Assembly (NCBI RefSeq): GCF_004217555.1
Contig: NZ_SHKW01000001.1
Span: 1,426,001-1,490,000 of the forward strand
Length of the DNA stretch: 64,000 nucleotides
From: Edaphobacter modestus
Lineage (GTDB): Bacteria > Acidobacteriota > Terriglobia > Terriglobales > Acidobacteriaceae
Reading direction: 5' to 3'
The notes below the pieces were generated by a model. That model saw only the letters and a program-made list of their open reading frames with translations, had not been told where the DNA came from and did not search any database. Shown here one piece after another: positions 63,580 through 64,000 of the stretch (within the stretch, counting starts at the first letter, position 1; each line of letters starts with the position of its first letter). Made by a program: the position numbers and the translations under genes.

Positions 63580-64000
63580 ATGGGGAATAAGGGTCAGGTT
63601 GGTTATCCGAGCGATGTGAGCGATGAGGAGTGGTCGTGGCGCCCTATCTGGCGTTGTGCCGGGAGGACGCTCGGCAGCGGTCGCACCGTTTGCGCGCGGT
63701 GTTCAACGCTCTGCGCTGGCTGGTGCAGACTGGGGCGCACTGGCGGATGATGCCGAACGATCTTCCGCCGTGGCCGGTGGTGTACCAGCAGACGCGGCGC
63801 TGGATCGGTGCCGGATGCTTCGAGATCATGGTGGAGGACCTGCGCTCTCTATTGCGCGAGTTTGCCGAGCGCAAGCCGCAGCCCACGGCGATGGTGGTGG
63901 ACAGCCGGACGCTGCAGTCCACGCCGGAGTCGGGGGCGCGGGCTGGATACGATGGCGCCAAGCGGCGCAAAGGAGCCAAGGTGCACGCTGCGGTGGACAC
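63580..64000 (+). pseudogene. IS5-family transposase, frameshifted and cut by window end
   Basis: [19 protein letters not shown] reads from the ATG at 63580. After a shift of frame near 63633 the protein continues [60 protein letters not shown] and [20 protein letters not shown], with the first catalytic Asp in VVDSRT. This is the IS5 group with split or frameshifted reading; some such elements use programmed shifts, so it might still be active. The rest lies beyond 64000. Confidence 0.78.

Noticed and set aside
1..64000. CRISPR array, prophage or toxin-antitoxin pair
   Set aside because: No regularly spaced repeats, no phage structural genes and no recognisable toxin-antitoxin pair were seen on either strand.

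Overview
The window looks like a chromosomal segment of an Acidobacteriota member of the Terriglobia (Granulicella/Edaphobacter/Terriglobus-like). This is inferred from the gene repertoire, not from a marker search: an Oar-type TonB-dependent receptor next to GH92, many small exported proteins of unknown function, SMC with an acidic insert, and a split ATP-synthase locus. The first 26 kb is GC-rich and densely coding; from about 36 kb the composition becomes more mixed and IS debris, pseudogenes and long non-coding gaps appear.

Region 1 (1-8.46 kb) is the distal half of a complex I operon: nuoG (3' part), nuoH, nuoJ, a 36-codon ORF, nuoK, nuoL, nuoM and nuoN, closed by a good intrinsic terminator. 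nuoI is absent from its usual place between nuoH and nuoJ; a perfect 9-bp hairpin lies there. Region 2 (8.5-12 kb) holds a DUF4386 membrane protein, an exported unknown and, on the minus strand, the start of an F1FO ATPase locus (atpZ/atpI-like, second AtpI-like, atpB, atpE) with only Fo genes. Region 3 (12-26.4 kb) is housekeeping: lysS, an Rrf2 regulator, a YmdB phosphodiesterase, a GNAT, an exported repeat protein, smc, a membrane protein, purC-cvpA, a Fis-type HTH, a secretin, and tRNA-Gly plus tRNA-Cys.

Region 4 (26.4-36.2 kb) starts with decayed integrase and LytTR fragments beside the tRNAs. It continues with a minus-strand glycan-uptake unit (TonB receptor, GH92 alpha-mannosidase, CehA/PHP metallohydrolase) and a divergent gene for a membrane-anchored winged-helix protein that may control it. 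Region 5 (36.2-46.4 kb) has a chimera of IS6 and IS110 remnants, a large exported protein with an internal duplication, an AsmA-family protein, a DUF2252 protein and several small exported proteins, mostly with strong Shine-Dalgarno sites.

Region 6 (46.4-55.2 kb) holds a stand-alone receiver protein, an arylsulfatase, a secreted HAD phosphatase, an outer-membrane protein, a NarL-type two-component pair with a periplasmic-binding sensor kinase, and a YceI protein. Three copies of a CTGTC-N6-GACAG palindrome lie around the receiver gene and before the sulfatase; two are exact 20-bp inverted copies of each other, 84 bp apart. Region 7 (55.2-64 kb) is an IS graveyard: two damaged ISNCY-type elements, REP-like palindromes, a long inverted repeat and a sulfatase C-terminal fragment. 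It is followed by a KimA-like K+ transporter, an SMR pseudogene, a CPA1 Na+/H+ antiporter and a frameshifted IS5-type transposase cut by the window edge.

No CRISPR array, prophage or obvious defence island was seen. The best candidates for something undescribed are the CTGTC palindrome regulon, the small ORF and missing nuoI in the nuo operon, and the duplicated-domain exported protein.
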